From positions 4,427,501-4,491,500 of the forward strand of contig NC_066595.1 of the NCBI RefSeq assembly GCF_905475345.1: a DNA stretch of 64,000 nucleotides, in the 5' to 3' direction. Below, piece by piece: positions 25,398 to 36,294 of this stretch. The position numbers and the translations under genes were made by a program. Each line of letters opens with the position of its first letter. Within the stretch, counting starts at the first letter, position 1. The notes beneath the pieces were generated by a model. That model worked only from the letters and a program-made list of their open reading frames with translations. It made no database searches and was not told the origin of the DNA. Source of the stretch: Vespula vulgaris. Taxonomy: Eukaryota; Arthropoda; Insecta; Hymenoptera; Vespidae.

Positions 25398-26344
25398 AAT
25401 TGCTTCCGTGATGGAAATTCTAATTCACTCTTCGAGTATTCTTTAATTTTACCCTTCTTTGTTTTTCTTTTATCAATCACTGATATTAGTCTTTTTTTTT
25501 TTTTAATACACTACACAAATAGAAAGAGAAAATATATACCTATAATCATACAATAACATAGATATGTGAAATTTGTTATATAAATTCACTTCACGATCCA
25601 TACAATCTATATCAATTTTTTCTTTCACTTCTTACGTTTTCTTTCTTTCTTTTACCCTGTGTCTTTTTGTTTTTGTGTTCCTTTTTTTCTTTTTGTATAG
25701 AAGAAAACACGGACAGTATTCGAACGTTCCCGAAAGAAGTACCGATGTCGACTGAACGTAGAAACAGCCTGCCACGAGACATCTTTTATCTTCGTCCCTC
25801 TCTCTCAATCGTTCTTTCTCTCTCTTTCTCCAGTCGTTCTCTCTGTCTTTCTCTCTCTCTCCCCCTTCTCGCACTGTCTCTCCCTCTTTCCCTACATACC
25901 TTTTCGAGGGCGGAACCTTTCCAACGTTGGTTCGTACGCCCAGCCCACGAACCACCCTCTTCATCCCATTCGTCGAGGCGTTCTTCCTCCGCACGCGTGC
26001 CTTTTCTCTCTACCTCTCCCCGACAAACACTCTTTTACCCCGAGCAAGATTCGCAACCCCATCCGCTTGTAGGGCCGTTCCAAGAGGTGGAGGAGGGCTG
26101 CCTCCGAGACCACGAGCTGCAATTATTATTATCGATTACCTCGATACGACCAAGTACAAATAGCGTATAGACCAGCCGTTATCGACTGGCACCGTTCGCC
26201 TAGCAGCGGAGGAACACCGCGACGTGATATCGCGCGATAATTGGTCACGCTCCTCTCCCACCCTTTCGACACCTCGGCACCCTCCTAGCCCTTAGGATAC
26301 TACTGCTACGAGTCTCTACTTTGGTTTCTGCTAGCAACGATTAA

Positions 26345-26392
26345 GTTCTTCCCTTCTCTCTTTCTCTTTCTTTCTTTCTTTCTTTCTTTCTC

Positions 26393-26451
<59 letters not shown>
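26345..26451. repeat. (CTTT)n and (CT)n microsatellite
   Basis: CTTT units followed by about 50 bases of uninterrupted CT dinucleotide. Confidence 0.9.
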
Positions 26452-26453
<2 letters not shown>

Positions 26454-27023
26454 GTTCAACACTTTATTTGTTCTGAACTCGATCCATTAAATAACAGATC
26501 TGTTACATGATGATCATTCAGTAGTACCTTGTCAAAGTGCTGGATCACCTAGTTTCAAGCTAAGATCGATAAAGAAAAAAGGGACAGATGGGCGAGGAGG
26601 AGAGGATGGAAGGAAGAGAAGGAGGAGAAAGAGGAGGGAAAGAAAAGGAAGAAAAAGAAGGAAAAAGCAAAAAAGAGAGAAGACCGTTTATCGAGCTTAC
26701 GAAGCTTTCTCTAGCAAGAAGCTTTTTAGCTCGTTCGAGTAATCAATCAGGGTCTATCGCGAGAGTTCGTATCTCGGCTGGCTCGCCTCTCCCCGGTTCT
26801 TTCGTAAAAACAATAGCCGTCGAAATCTGCCGTTTGCCTTCCTATGGGAAATCTGACGAACAATGGGGAGAAAAAATCTCTCGACGACAGGCACTTGGAT
26901 TAGAATGAAAAGCAACAGCGGCGAAAGGAACGAGAGGAACGTTGCCCCTTTCCCCAATCTCGGCCCTCCGCACGCCCTTCGACGTCCCTAAGGACGTTCG
27001 GCAATACGACCGAATAAAGATTT

Positions 27024-27405
27024 TCTCTCTCTCTCTCTCTTTCTCTCTCTTTCTTTTTCTCTCTCTTTCTCTATCTCTCTCTTCGTCCACGAACTGTATT
27101 AGTCGTTTGCGCGTAGTCGTACACGCCGCGCCCTTAGGAAAGCTTCTCCTACCCTTTTCAAATAAATTGCGATCCGTTCGATCCATCCGGGCGTGCGCTC
27201 GCATTTAGAAGTATTTAGAGGTATTTAGAGTCTCTGCCAATATCTCTAATGCCCTAGTAAAAACGATTGTATTCGACGAAGAAAGAGAGAGAGAGATAGA
27301 GATAGATGGAGAGAGAAAGAGAGAGAGAAAGAGAGAGAAGGAAAGAAAGGAAGACAGAGAAAGAGGGGGTGGAAGAGAGAGAGAGAGAAAAAGAGAGAGA
27401 AAGGT
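27024..27405. repeat. facing (CT)n and (GA)n tracts
   Basis: A CT-rich tract (about 27,024-27,086) and a GA-rich tract (about 27,280-27,405) in opposite polarity, about 190 bases apart. The segment between them is unique. Confidence 0.8.
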
Positions 27406-29103
27406 GTTTCAAAAGATTCATGGGCCACTCGAACGGCATTATACGAAGCGCAGCAGGCATTTCGAAGATTTCTTGAATCGTCTTAGAATCAAATCGAAGG
27501 TTCAAAAGTATTCCCGACTTTCAGTGTCGTTAGCCGTTTATCCGGCAAGCTTTAGATCGATCCGTGTTTTCTGACAAATGAAGAAAAAGGAGAGAGAAAA
27601 AAAGGAACAAAAAATACCGATTTCGAATAAAAAGGGATAAGCTACGCGATTACTAGAACACGAAAACAATATGAAAGAACTATAAAAAGAGGAAGCATAA
27701 GAAAAGAAGAAGAAGAAGAAGAAGAAAAAGAAGATGATGATGAAGAAAAAGGGTATTCAAAAAAATCGAGAAGAAAAGAGGGATGAAAAACGAAAGAGGG
27801 GTAAAACGAAGAAAAAACGATTCTTTCATTTTATGAAAAATAATCGAACGCGACCGCCATTCCGACGGTGTTTGTCGAATAAGTTTACGTAAACGCATTC
27901 GCAAGTCCTATCTTTTCTACCTTTTATTATTATTATTATTATTTTTATTGTTGATATTGTTATTACTGTTGTATATTGTTCACATAGCTATAATGAAGAT
28001 ACATTATAAAATAATACATTCCAAAATCGAGTTCGATGACATTTTCGATTTCGAAGATATCGAAGGATTTCAAATTCGACAGACATTTTTAGAACTTTTT
28101 ATTAGAAGAAACGAAGAGAGAAAAAGAGAGAAGATCTATAAGTTATAAGTTGAGTACTTATATTATCTTAAATCTCACGCATCTTTTGGAAAAATATTCT
28201 AACGATGCGCTCAGCGATCTAAACAAAAAAAAGAAAAGAAAAAACAAAAAGCAAAAAGAAAGAGAGGCAAAACGACGAAGAGAAATTAAAAAAGAAGAAA
28301 AAAAGCCGAAGGAAAATCGTAATAGATGATGTATGTAAAGTAATTGGTATTGAAAAATCTCGAAGTCAATTAAAACTCGAGGTACAAAGGATTCGGCGAG
28401 ACAAAATACCAATTATCTCGTGTCCTCCGCTTCACCGGTCTACTCTCTCTCTTTCTCTCTCTCTCTCTCTCTATGTATCTCTATCCATCTCTCTCTACAG
28501 TCCATCCAACCAACCCTTACGTCGAACGCGAACGTAGAGGTGAGCGGTCGAATCAGGGCCAGGGGCTAGAGGGTGGTGGGAGTGTTCGCTTACAAGAACT
28601 CAATTCCATTAGGCATTGAAGTGAGTAAAACGAGGCAGCTCCGTGTGCTGGATGGGCATCTATATAACGCACTCGCATCTCGCTTATCTACCTAATAAAG
28701 GTATTCCCTTCCTCCCTTTGTCGACTTCGTCGCCACCCCTATTTCTAGCTTCTCGCTGCGACATAAAGCGTGTGCCAGTGAGGTGTCTCCACGAGACAAT
28801 CCCTTGGGATGACAATGCTTACCCCACGTATGAATGCCATCAATGCTTCCTAGGTAATTTAAGTGTGACTCTGCTTCCACCATCATCAACATTATCGTCA
28901 TCGTCGTTATCATCGTCATCATCATTAATAATCATTAATTTTTTTATTAATAATTCGAGATCATCAGATATTTCCTTAATCTTATGGGAATGTTTGAGAG
29001 AATCTTATCGAGTGAAGTTTTGATAAGACGTCGAGAAATCTTACAATCCAGCTTTACAACTAAAACTCTCCAACTAATTAGTGATCGTTCGAACTCAGGT
29101 ATA

Positions 29104-29104
29104 A

Positions 29105-29154
<50 letters not shown>
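29104..29154. repeat. (AT)n microsatellite
   Basis: TA dinucleotide array of about 48 bases. Confidence 0.9.
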
Positions 29155-29156
<2 letters not shown>

Positions 29157-29418
29157 AGAGAAGAAACACATCACTCGAATGAGTCCGATTATTCGTGCGA
29201 CGTCGAACCCTACAAATTAAGTCGATTGCTCGACCAACGGGAACGATCCAGGCAGGTAACTGAGGGGGTTGAAAGTGTTATGGGTGGAGGATATCTCCTT
29301 CCTGATGTGCAGGATAGTGCGATAATCGCATCGAATTTCTGCTGATTATAGGCAATCGTTGGCGAAAGATATGCCGTTCGAGGGTGCGAACGATGTTGCA
29401 TAAAAGCAGCGAGAAAGG

Positions 29419-29450
<32 letters not shown>

Positions 29451-29618
29451 GTAGGTCCATACCACGTCGCCACCCCGATATGCACGCTCGAACGCGTTGC
29501 GTAATTAGCGACTGCCTCGCCGGTTTTGTGGGTGGGCGCGGGTGAAATGGGTGCGAGCAACCCCAGAACCCGTTCGAGCGACTCGCGCTCTGCCACGTGC
29601 GTGAACGCATCTAATATC

Positions 29619-29912
29619 TACAGGGTGACTCTTGACGTAAGACAATATTCCGATTTGTTATACGATCTATCATTTACGTTGGTCAATTAATATCAAACTA
29701 ATTTGAGAATTAGAATGATTATTAACAAACAAAGCTTCGTTTAATCGTATAATTATATTAATTATCCGTGTATGAGTTTGTTAAAAAAATAATAAAATAT
29801 ATACATGATATATCGAGTAAATGACAAATTTGTTGAACGTTTAAGAGTAGAAATAGATTTTTTTTAGCGTCGTCCTGTTAACGACGTTAATCCCTTTCGA
29901 AACACCCTGTAT
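29619..29912. mobile_element. short inverted-repeat element (MITE-like)
   Basis: The left end reads TA-CAGGGTGACTCTTGACG and the right end reads TTTCGAAACACCCTG-TA. The terminal CAGGGTG/CACCCTG arms match perfectly and are flanked by TA, the target duplication typical of Tc1/mariner-type insertions. The roughly 290-base interior is AT-rich and non-coding, as expected of a non-autonomous element. A second element with similar ends lies at 31,861-32,052. Family assignment is inference. Confidence 0.5.
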
Positions 29913-30668
29913 GAGGGAAGGAGGTGAAAGGAAAAGAGAGAGAGAGAGAACAGTGTAGAGAGACTACCGAGGCGTAGACGCAATTAATGCAGAAACCCAG
30001 CACGGACGTCGAGGGAGTTTCGAGAAGGGCATCGCTATGCCGAGCCGTGAGACGTAATGACTAATTGAGATTGGAAAAGGGGGAATAATACGATCCGGGT
30101 GGTCACGGTAAAACGCACTTTCTCTTTCCTTTCCACCACCACCATCGACGTTGACGTTCTCCTTCATCACCCTTCACCACCACCCCCTTTCAGATCTACT
30201 TTCTCTCTTTCGCTTAAACGACAAAAGATCTCTCGCCTGCAGGCATACCAAATGGATTTACAGACTCCGACCGATTGCTGTCGCACCAATCTTCAAATCT
30301 CTTCGTTTCATGCGATTATGATCAATCGATCGATCGATCGAACAAACTCCTCGACAGGGGTAAATCCTATTTATATCCTTTTGATATAAAAACGTGATAT
30401 TCCTCTTCTTTCATGAATTCCAAGTTTCATCCCTCTAATTTGTTATAATTTTGTAATTTATCTGACTCATGTAAAAGTTAGATCTCGTTGACTATATAAT
30501 AGATCATTGCATATTAATGTTTCATTTTTATTGATAATAAAGAATTATCTATCACATAGTTGAACGATATCGAATAATAGAATAGAGATAACAAAGTCGA
30601 TAAGACATCCTTCCTGTCGCAACCTCACCGACGAGTGAGCCCAGTATTAGGACAAGGAATACTTTACA

Positions 30669-30683
30669 CGACATCTAGCGGAA
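30669..30683. promoter_or_regulatory. CTCF-like insulator motif
   Basis: CGACATCTAGCGGA, which on the minus strand reads CCGCTAGATGTCG, resembles the conserved CTCF core (CCACTAGATGGCG-type) with two changes. It lies between the SoxB domain and the mutarotase-like/fibrillin genes. A match this short may be chance. Confidence 0.25.
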
Positions 30684-31860
30684 CTCAGCAATGATATCTT
30701 GGGTTAAAAAGTAAACCGATTGTATACCGTCTACGGATGAATTGTTTAAATAAAACTTTTCAACATTTCTCTATTTTTCTTGTGTTTTCTTTTTCTCTTC
30801 AATCCTAAAATCGACATTGACAAAAAACTCTTACTACAGACATAAGTAATAATTATCATTTTAAGATAGATCAAAATTCATTTCGCAAATGATCATTATA
30901 AGTACTAAACCCTTTTTTCTTCCATTTTTTTCTTTTTCTATTCTTTTTGTTCGTATATAGCAACGAGATAAAGTATATTCAAATAATCATTCATCTTCTT
31001 TCTGTGTCAAGAAATTACGATGGGAGAGGGAGAGGGAGGGGGTTAGGATGTCGCATAGCATTCCCTATGTTGAAAAGGGGGAGGGACCAGAAGAAGGAAC
31101 ACAAGGCGTGTGACATTCGTCGTGGTATTGTTCAAAACGAGCGAGGACGAATTCGTGAGTTCTCCAAGAAGGCCTCGTCGTCGTAGTCGTCGTTTCCATT
31201 CGTCGTTGTTGGCTCGTCGACATTAAGATAATTATTTTCTAGGAGAACGTGCGCGTTCATTGTCGCTGTTACCGCGACAGAATGGTATTATGTATTGTCG
31301 CGAAGAAAACGTGAGAGTAGAGTTGGTAGGCGAGTAAGTACGACAACGTTGAGATCTCTACTGTTATATCTTAGCCATCGCGTAGGTGGAACATTATGCT
31401 TCGTTGAGCTGAAGAGAAGAAAGAGAAAGAGAAAGACAGAAAGAGACAGTGTGATGTTGAATGTGGGTGGAGAGGGTAAGGGGTTGAGGGATGTAGAACG
31501 GGGGAAGAAGGGAAGCACGCTTTCGTGGCATTCATCGAGGGTGCTCACGAACGTTGTAGAACCACGAGACAGACTTGAATCGCAATGTATCCACTGTCTT
31601 TTTAGCCGGCGATGCCATTAATGTGATTATTTCTACCGAGTGTTTCCGAAGCCTCGAAATATTTCCAAGTAATCGAGACTTACGATTCGTGACTATTACG
31701 GCCGAGAAGAGATTAAGACATTTTTTCTTTCTTTTCTTTCTTTTCTTTTTCTTCTTCTTTTTTTTTTTTGGAACGATCGAAACATCGATAGTCGCGGGAA
31801 TTCGATAATTGAAATTATATATGTATTTATATAGACGTATATATGTATGTATATATAAAG

Positions 31861-32052
31861 TAGAGTGTTCTCCATAAATAATTCGACGATTCGTAAGACA
31901 AAACGTAGGACAAATATTTTTATGCTATGTTCTATTTTCGAAAAAGCAAAGGTGAATTAATTTTTGAAAAAAGTAGATAAGATTATAAATATATTTCTTT
32001 ATTTCGGAATTATTTATTTAATGTAAAATTACTATATACCCGGAACACCCTA
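31861..32052. mobile_element. short inverted-repeat element related to the one at 29.6 kb
   Basis: The left end is TA-GAGTGTTCTCC; the right end reads CCGGAACACCC-TA, the inverse of TAGGGTGTTCCGG. The arms match with a few differences and TA flanks both sides. GTAAGACAA occurs shortly after the left end of both this element and the 29.6 kb one. About 190 bases, AT-rich and non-coding. Confidence 0.45.
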
Positions 32053-32095
32053 TATATATACATATTCATATATCCATGTATGTATATATACATAA

Positions 32096-32138
<43 letters not shown>

Positions 32139-32144
32139 TCCTCC

Positions 32145-32178
<34 letters not shown>
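32096..32178. repeat. (AT)n then (CT)n microsatellite
   Basis: TA array (about 32,097-32,128) followed within 20 bases by a CT array, about 450 bases upstream of the mutarotase-like start codon. Confidence 0.85.
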
Positions 32179-32179
<1 letters not shown>

Positions 32180-32633
32180 CATTGATTTGATTCGATTCGA
32201 TTCTTGCGCGGTCGGTGATTAAAGTGCCTCGAAAATGTAAAAAGCACGACGGATATTATCGAGTCGCTCTCGCGTGAAACTCGTTTACGCGCGTATGCGA
32301 CACGATTTAATTACTTTCCAAGAGAACGAGCCTAGCTTTTAATATAAATGGGATTTTTCTCTGTCGCTAGACAGTCGATTTCATGCCCCCTCGATTTCGC
32401 CCTTTTTGCCGAGTGAAATGAGTCGCATGAAATTTTCTGTCCGTTAATCGTCGTCTCTCTTATGACTTTTGAATCTTTTTAAATTAATCGTTTTATCCGT
32501 ACAACAAAGTACATGGAAATTCAAATCTTCAAACGTTGATTGTGCCCATGCTAAATCATATTTATTTTAATTTCACCTCGTTCCTCGAAGATATGCTATT
32601 GAAAAAATTTATCAAACTACCTAACCTAGCAAA

Positions 32634-34345
32634 ATGGCTGCCCAAGATACTATTATCCAAGAAGATGGCTTTGGATTTGTACCGAGACCAGATATTAAGG
32701 CATATGGAAGATCTTATGAGATAGTGAGAAGGTATTCTTTTTTCTGTTTCTTTTCTTCTCTTGTATTTTTTACATTGTCAATGAAAAAAGAAAAAAGAAA
32801 AAATAAAAAATAAAATAAAATAAAAATAAAAATCCAACGCTTTCCAATAAATTTTTCTCCACCCAACAGATATACCTTGACGAATAAACAAAAAGCAACG
32901 GTTCGATTGATATCCTGGGGAGCGGGAATACAATCTATCAAAGTACCTAATAAAAAAGGTGTATTAGGTGACGTTGTTTTAGGATTTGATGACATGAACG
33001 GTAAGATCATTTCTTCGCGTCTGATTAGATTTAGAAATCGATACAATATTTTTTACTTTCAATGACAACGTAATCAGGATATTTGGAGAACAGGTATACA
33101 GGAAGTATCATTGGCCGGCTAGTAAATCGCGTTGCTAATGGTAAAATGCGTATTCAGAAGACTATCTATTCCTTGTCGATCAATGACAAATGTGAAAGGG
33201 ATCACATTCATGGCGGAGTAGTTGGGTTTGATAATGTTAATTGGAATTCGTATATATTGAACAAACAAGTGGTAGGTCATAAATAAAACGTATTGGCTAT
33301 TTTCTATCATTCCGTATGTTCGAATCTTTCTAATTGTAAAAAAAAAAAAAAATAGGTAATGTCTCATCTAAGTCCTGCGGGTAGAGAAGGATATCCCGGT
33401 TATATGTTGACGCAAGTGAAATATACTTGGACGGACGATAATCAATTGCATATCAACATTCGTGCTACTGCTACCGAGCCAACACCAGCTAACGTCACTA
33501 ATTATTGTTTGTTAAATTTGGCCGGCCATGTAAGATGATAAATGCCATGTAAGATAATAACGCATCTTCTTATAATTGTTAATATTTCGATTTAATTAGG
33601 CTGCGGGTCCTAAAGAATTAAAAAAACACGTTGTAACGATAAATGCCGATAGTTGGACGTTCATGGATATCAAAGACTATTTGCCGACCGGTGTTATTCA
33701 TTCTGTCGAGAATACGGTCTATGACTTACGCTTACCGACACAATTAACCAAAGAAATACTTTATCGCGTACCGGGAGGAGGTTACAACCATAATCTATGT
33801 ATTTGTAGTCCAAGTTCTTGGTGTTATCGATTTCATGCTAGGTAAATTTTTATCCGATATTATACAACCGATCGCATCGGATACGATTCATCATTATTAT
33901 TTCTTTTTGTTTTTCCTATGAAAGGATCATACATCCTGAATCAGGAAGGACTTTAGAAATTTATTCCAATCATCCTGGCTTACAATTTTATACTGGAAAC
34001 GATTTGCCTGATCCTGAACTTCTTTATCCACCAGATAGCGAGGATTATATACCAGAATTTTGTGATTACAGGGTATGATAAGATCCTTAAAGTTTTTCAT
34101 TTAAATAGATACAAATTTAACGAATGATAGTTAATCATACCTTACGTTCGTTTTAGAATTACATAAATTCGACGATTTATGGAAAAGAAGGTGTTCCTTA
34201 TCGCCGACACGGAGCTTTCGTTCTAGCCCCACAAAATTATCCAAACGCTATTAATATAGATAATTTTCCTTCTTGTATTCTTTATCCTGGTAAAGTTTAC
34301 GTCCATGATATGACCTATAAATTTGGTTTGTTAACCAAAAATTAA
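32634..34345 (+). CDS. galactose mutarotase-like protein, probable pseudoenzyme
   Basis: Seven exons with GT/AG borders: 32,634-32,731; 32,870-33,000; 33,078-33,271; 33,356-33,529; 33,600-33,841; 33,925-34,072; 34,157-34,345. The phases agree and give 391 residues from MAAQDTIIQEDGFG to a TAA stop. The protein follows the aldose 1-epimerase (GALM) fold throughout: GRLVNRVANGK, HGGVVGFDNVNW, a VTNYCLLNLAGH strand, YLPTGVIHSVENTVYDLR, GGGYNHNLC and LQFYTGN. Active GALM interconverts alpha and beta anomers of galactose and glucose, using a His in an NHSYFNL-type motif and a Glu in an LETQ-type motif. Here those positions are Tyr191 and Ala353, and the substrate-contacting Asp of GFDHNF is Asn262; His121 of HGG is kept. 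Catalysis is therefore doubtful, and a sugar-binding or structural role is more likely. No signal peptide is seen. The gene converges on fibrillin, about 1.2 kb away. Confidence 0.9.
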
Positions 34346-34852
34346 TTTATAGTTGTTCTTCTTTTTTCTTTCTTGCCTTTTTTCTCTTTTTTTTTTTTCT
34401 TTTTTTACTGCCATCGAAATTCATCATCATCGAAGAGGAAACATTGATTGGCTGTACAAAATTGACTTGATATTTTCTATTCACATAGTCAATGTGCGTA
34501 ACTATAGCGCTCTGCACTCTTACGAAGTTGTCTTAAATTCTATTATAAAATTATTCGATAATACGTAGAAAATTATACATTTTTTTTCTTTTTTTATGAT
34601 TGCTATTCCATAAGTATATATCTTTTTTTGTGTATATATATATATATGTATGTATATATATATGTATGTGTGTGTATGTGTGTGTATAATTCTCTTTAAA
34701 TCATTTTAAAGGCACATAATGAATGAAATGAGAGACTGATTCATTCGAAGCTTAACATACTTAAATCTTGTCTCTTCATTTTTATCTTTCACGTATCATT
34801 CTAAATTATATCCTACATTCGTGTTACATTAATGCTACAATTTCATAAATTA

Positions 34853-34902
<50 letters not shown>

Positions 34903-35520
34903 TATATAAAGCTAAAATCTGTTTTCTGTGTACAATTATTGTTTTACTTACAATTAGAATAAGACTTCAATGTTTGTACAACTCTAATCGATTGTTACTA
35001 CTATCGTTAGACTTTTGCATTATAACGGGCAGTAAGTATTATTGTCAATAAGAACTCATGGAGAGATTTCGTTGGCAGTGACGATGTGTGTCAACTTTGG
35101 TAATAACTATCGTAGAAAACGTTGAAGTCACGAAATTACCAATTTTTTTCCTTCTTTCTTTTTTTCTTTTTTCTTTCTTTCTTGAACACATTGAGAGTAC
35201 GATCAGTTAAATCATTGGCAGTGTTAATTAATAGCATCAATTATCGTTTGAAATTGTGATCAAATCTGTGATACGATGTATGTTCCCTCCCCCTTCCCCC
35301 TTAACCCTCCCCGCCGTTCTCCCTCGTGCCCACCGAGTAAAAAGAGATAAAATTATTAAATTATATCGTTGATTCTTAAAACTAATCCTAAAATCATCGT
35401 AAAAGTAAATCGATCAACGTCCTCATCTCGAGCGATTTAAATATACTGTTTCATTGGGAAGAGGACGCTAATGCTCGTATAGTTCGTGCATTCATCGGCC
35501 AGTAGATAATTTGATCTATT
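34346..35520. other. convergent intergenic region with AT microsatellites
   Basis: Shared 3' flank of the mutarotase-like gene (+) and fibrillin (-). It contains poly-T stretches, a TA/GT compound repeat (about 34,630-34,690) and a TA array (about 34,856-34,910). No canonical AATAAA was found near either stop codon; an ATTAAA on the plus strand lies near 35,357. No coding frame is supported. Confidence 0.7.
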
Positions 35521-36294
35521 TCATTCGGTGACTATAAGATGAATTCTAAATGTCAACGGTTTCTCCCAAATTTCATTTTCCGCGGTTATACCGTTTCTTG
35601 GACGACCGTGTATAACTATACGGAATTGGCCTGGTTTTTTCAAACGACTACGGAAATGGAGTGCCCAAATTCCATGATCCTTTGCAATTTCAAAGTTTTC
35701 ATGTTTGTTACCTCGAACGATCGTATATTCCATATCTTCGTCCTATAATATCAGATCAATGACATGATAAACGATGTAATCACTTTTATACAACATAAAC
35801 TTTATATATTACCTTTATAGCAGGTTGCAACTTAATAATCCTCATTCTATGCTTCGTCTGACGCAAACTGATCTTCATAACGTGTTCCTCCCCGTGATGG
35901 TGTCTTCTTGCTTTTCGAGTAACTCGTCTTTTCATTAATTCGTCTCGTTTTTGTTGTAACTCTTCGTCAACCGATCTAATTCGCGCGCCTCTTCTACGTC
36001 TTCCTTTACCATTTATCTGTAATATTTAATCGAATTTATCAATATCTTTCTTCTTTTTTTAATCGTAATAAATAGAGAAAAAAATATATAAAATGAATAA
36101 ATAAAAAAATAAAAAAGGAAGATGTTTCGTAGAGTTACAACCTTGCAAGAGAAACATCCTTCCGTAGAGATAGTCTTATCGTCAGCTGGTGGAATATGAT
36201 AAGGATCCGGATTGATTACATACGTTGGTACATTACCAATTTCTTCTCCATAATTGGATTGAGATAACGGATTAATCGTAGACAAACAATGACC
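35521..36294 (-). other. Fbn: fibrillin unique C-terminus and asprosin-region propeptide
   Basis: Exons 38-40. CFSCKINGKGRRRRG matches the human CYECKINGYPKRGRKRRS segment, including the paired cysteines and the furin-type site. Cleavage after R2747 (between 35,990 and 35,989) would release residues 2748-2879, 132 residues, against 140 in human fibrillin-1. The tail keeps the family pattern RIIKLQPAI, then FEIAKDHGIWALHF and PGQFRIVIHGRP, and ends HLIVTE before TGA. In vertebrates C-terminal cleavage is needed for microfibril assembly, and the freed fibrillin-1 piece is asprosin. A hormone role here is unknown. Confidence 0.9.

Larger units (their letters stand above)
25398..32633. other. intergenic region between SoxB and the mutarotase-like gene
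   Basis: No coding frame with a recognisable domain. The part next to the SoxB start (25,398-26,340) would hold its 5' UTR and promoter, but I could not place a start site. The rest carries CT/GA tracts, AT arrays, two short inverted-repeat elements, a CTCF-like site and unique islands (for example 28,500-28,860, with a TATATAA word at 28,661). Non-coding transcripts cannot be ruled out. Confidence 0.7.

Noticed and set aside
28540..28700. TATATAAC word at 28,661 in a unique island, considered as a promoter
   Set aside because: No coding exon or initiator context could be tied to it, and TATA-like words are frequent in this AT-rich DNA.
32536..32724. 62-residue plus-strand frame overlapping the mutarotase-like first exon
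   Set aside because: Out of frame with the clear family sequence starting at 32,634; a shadow of exon 1.
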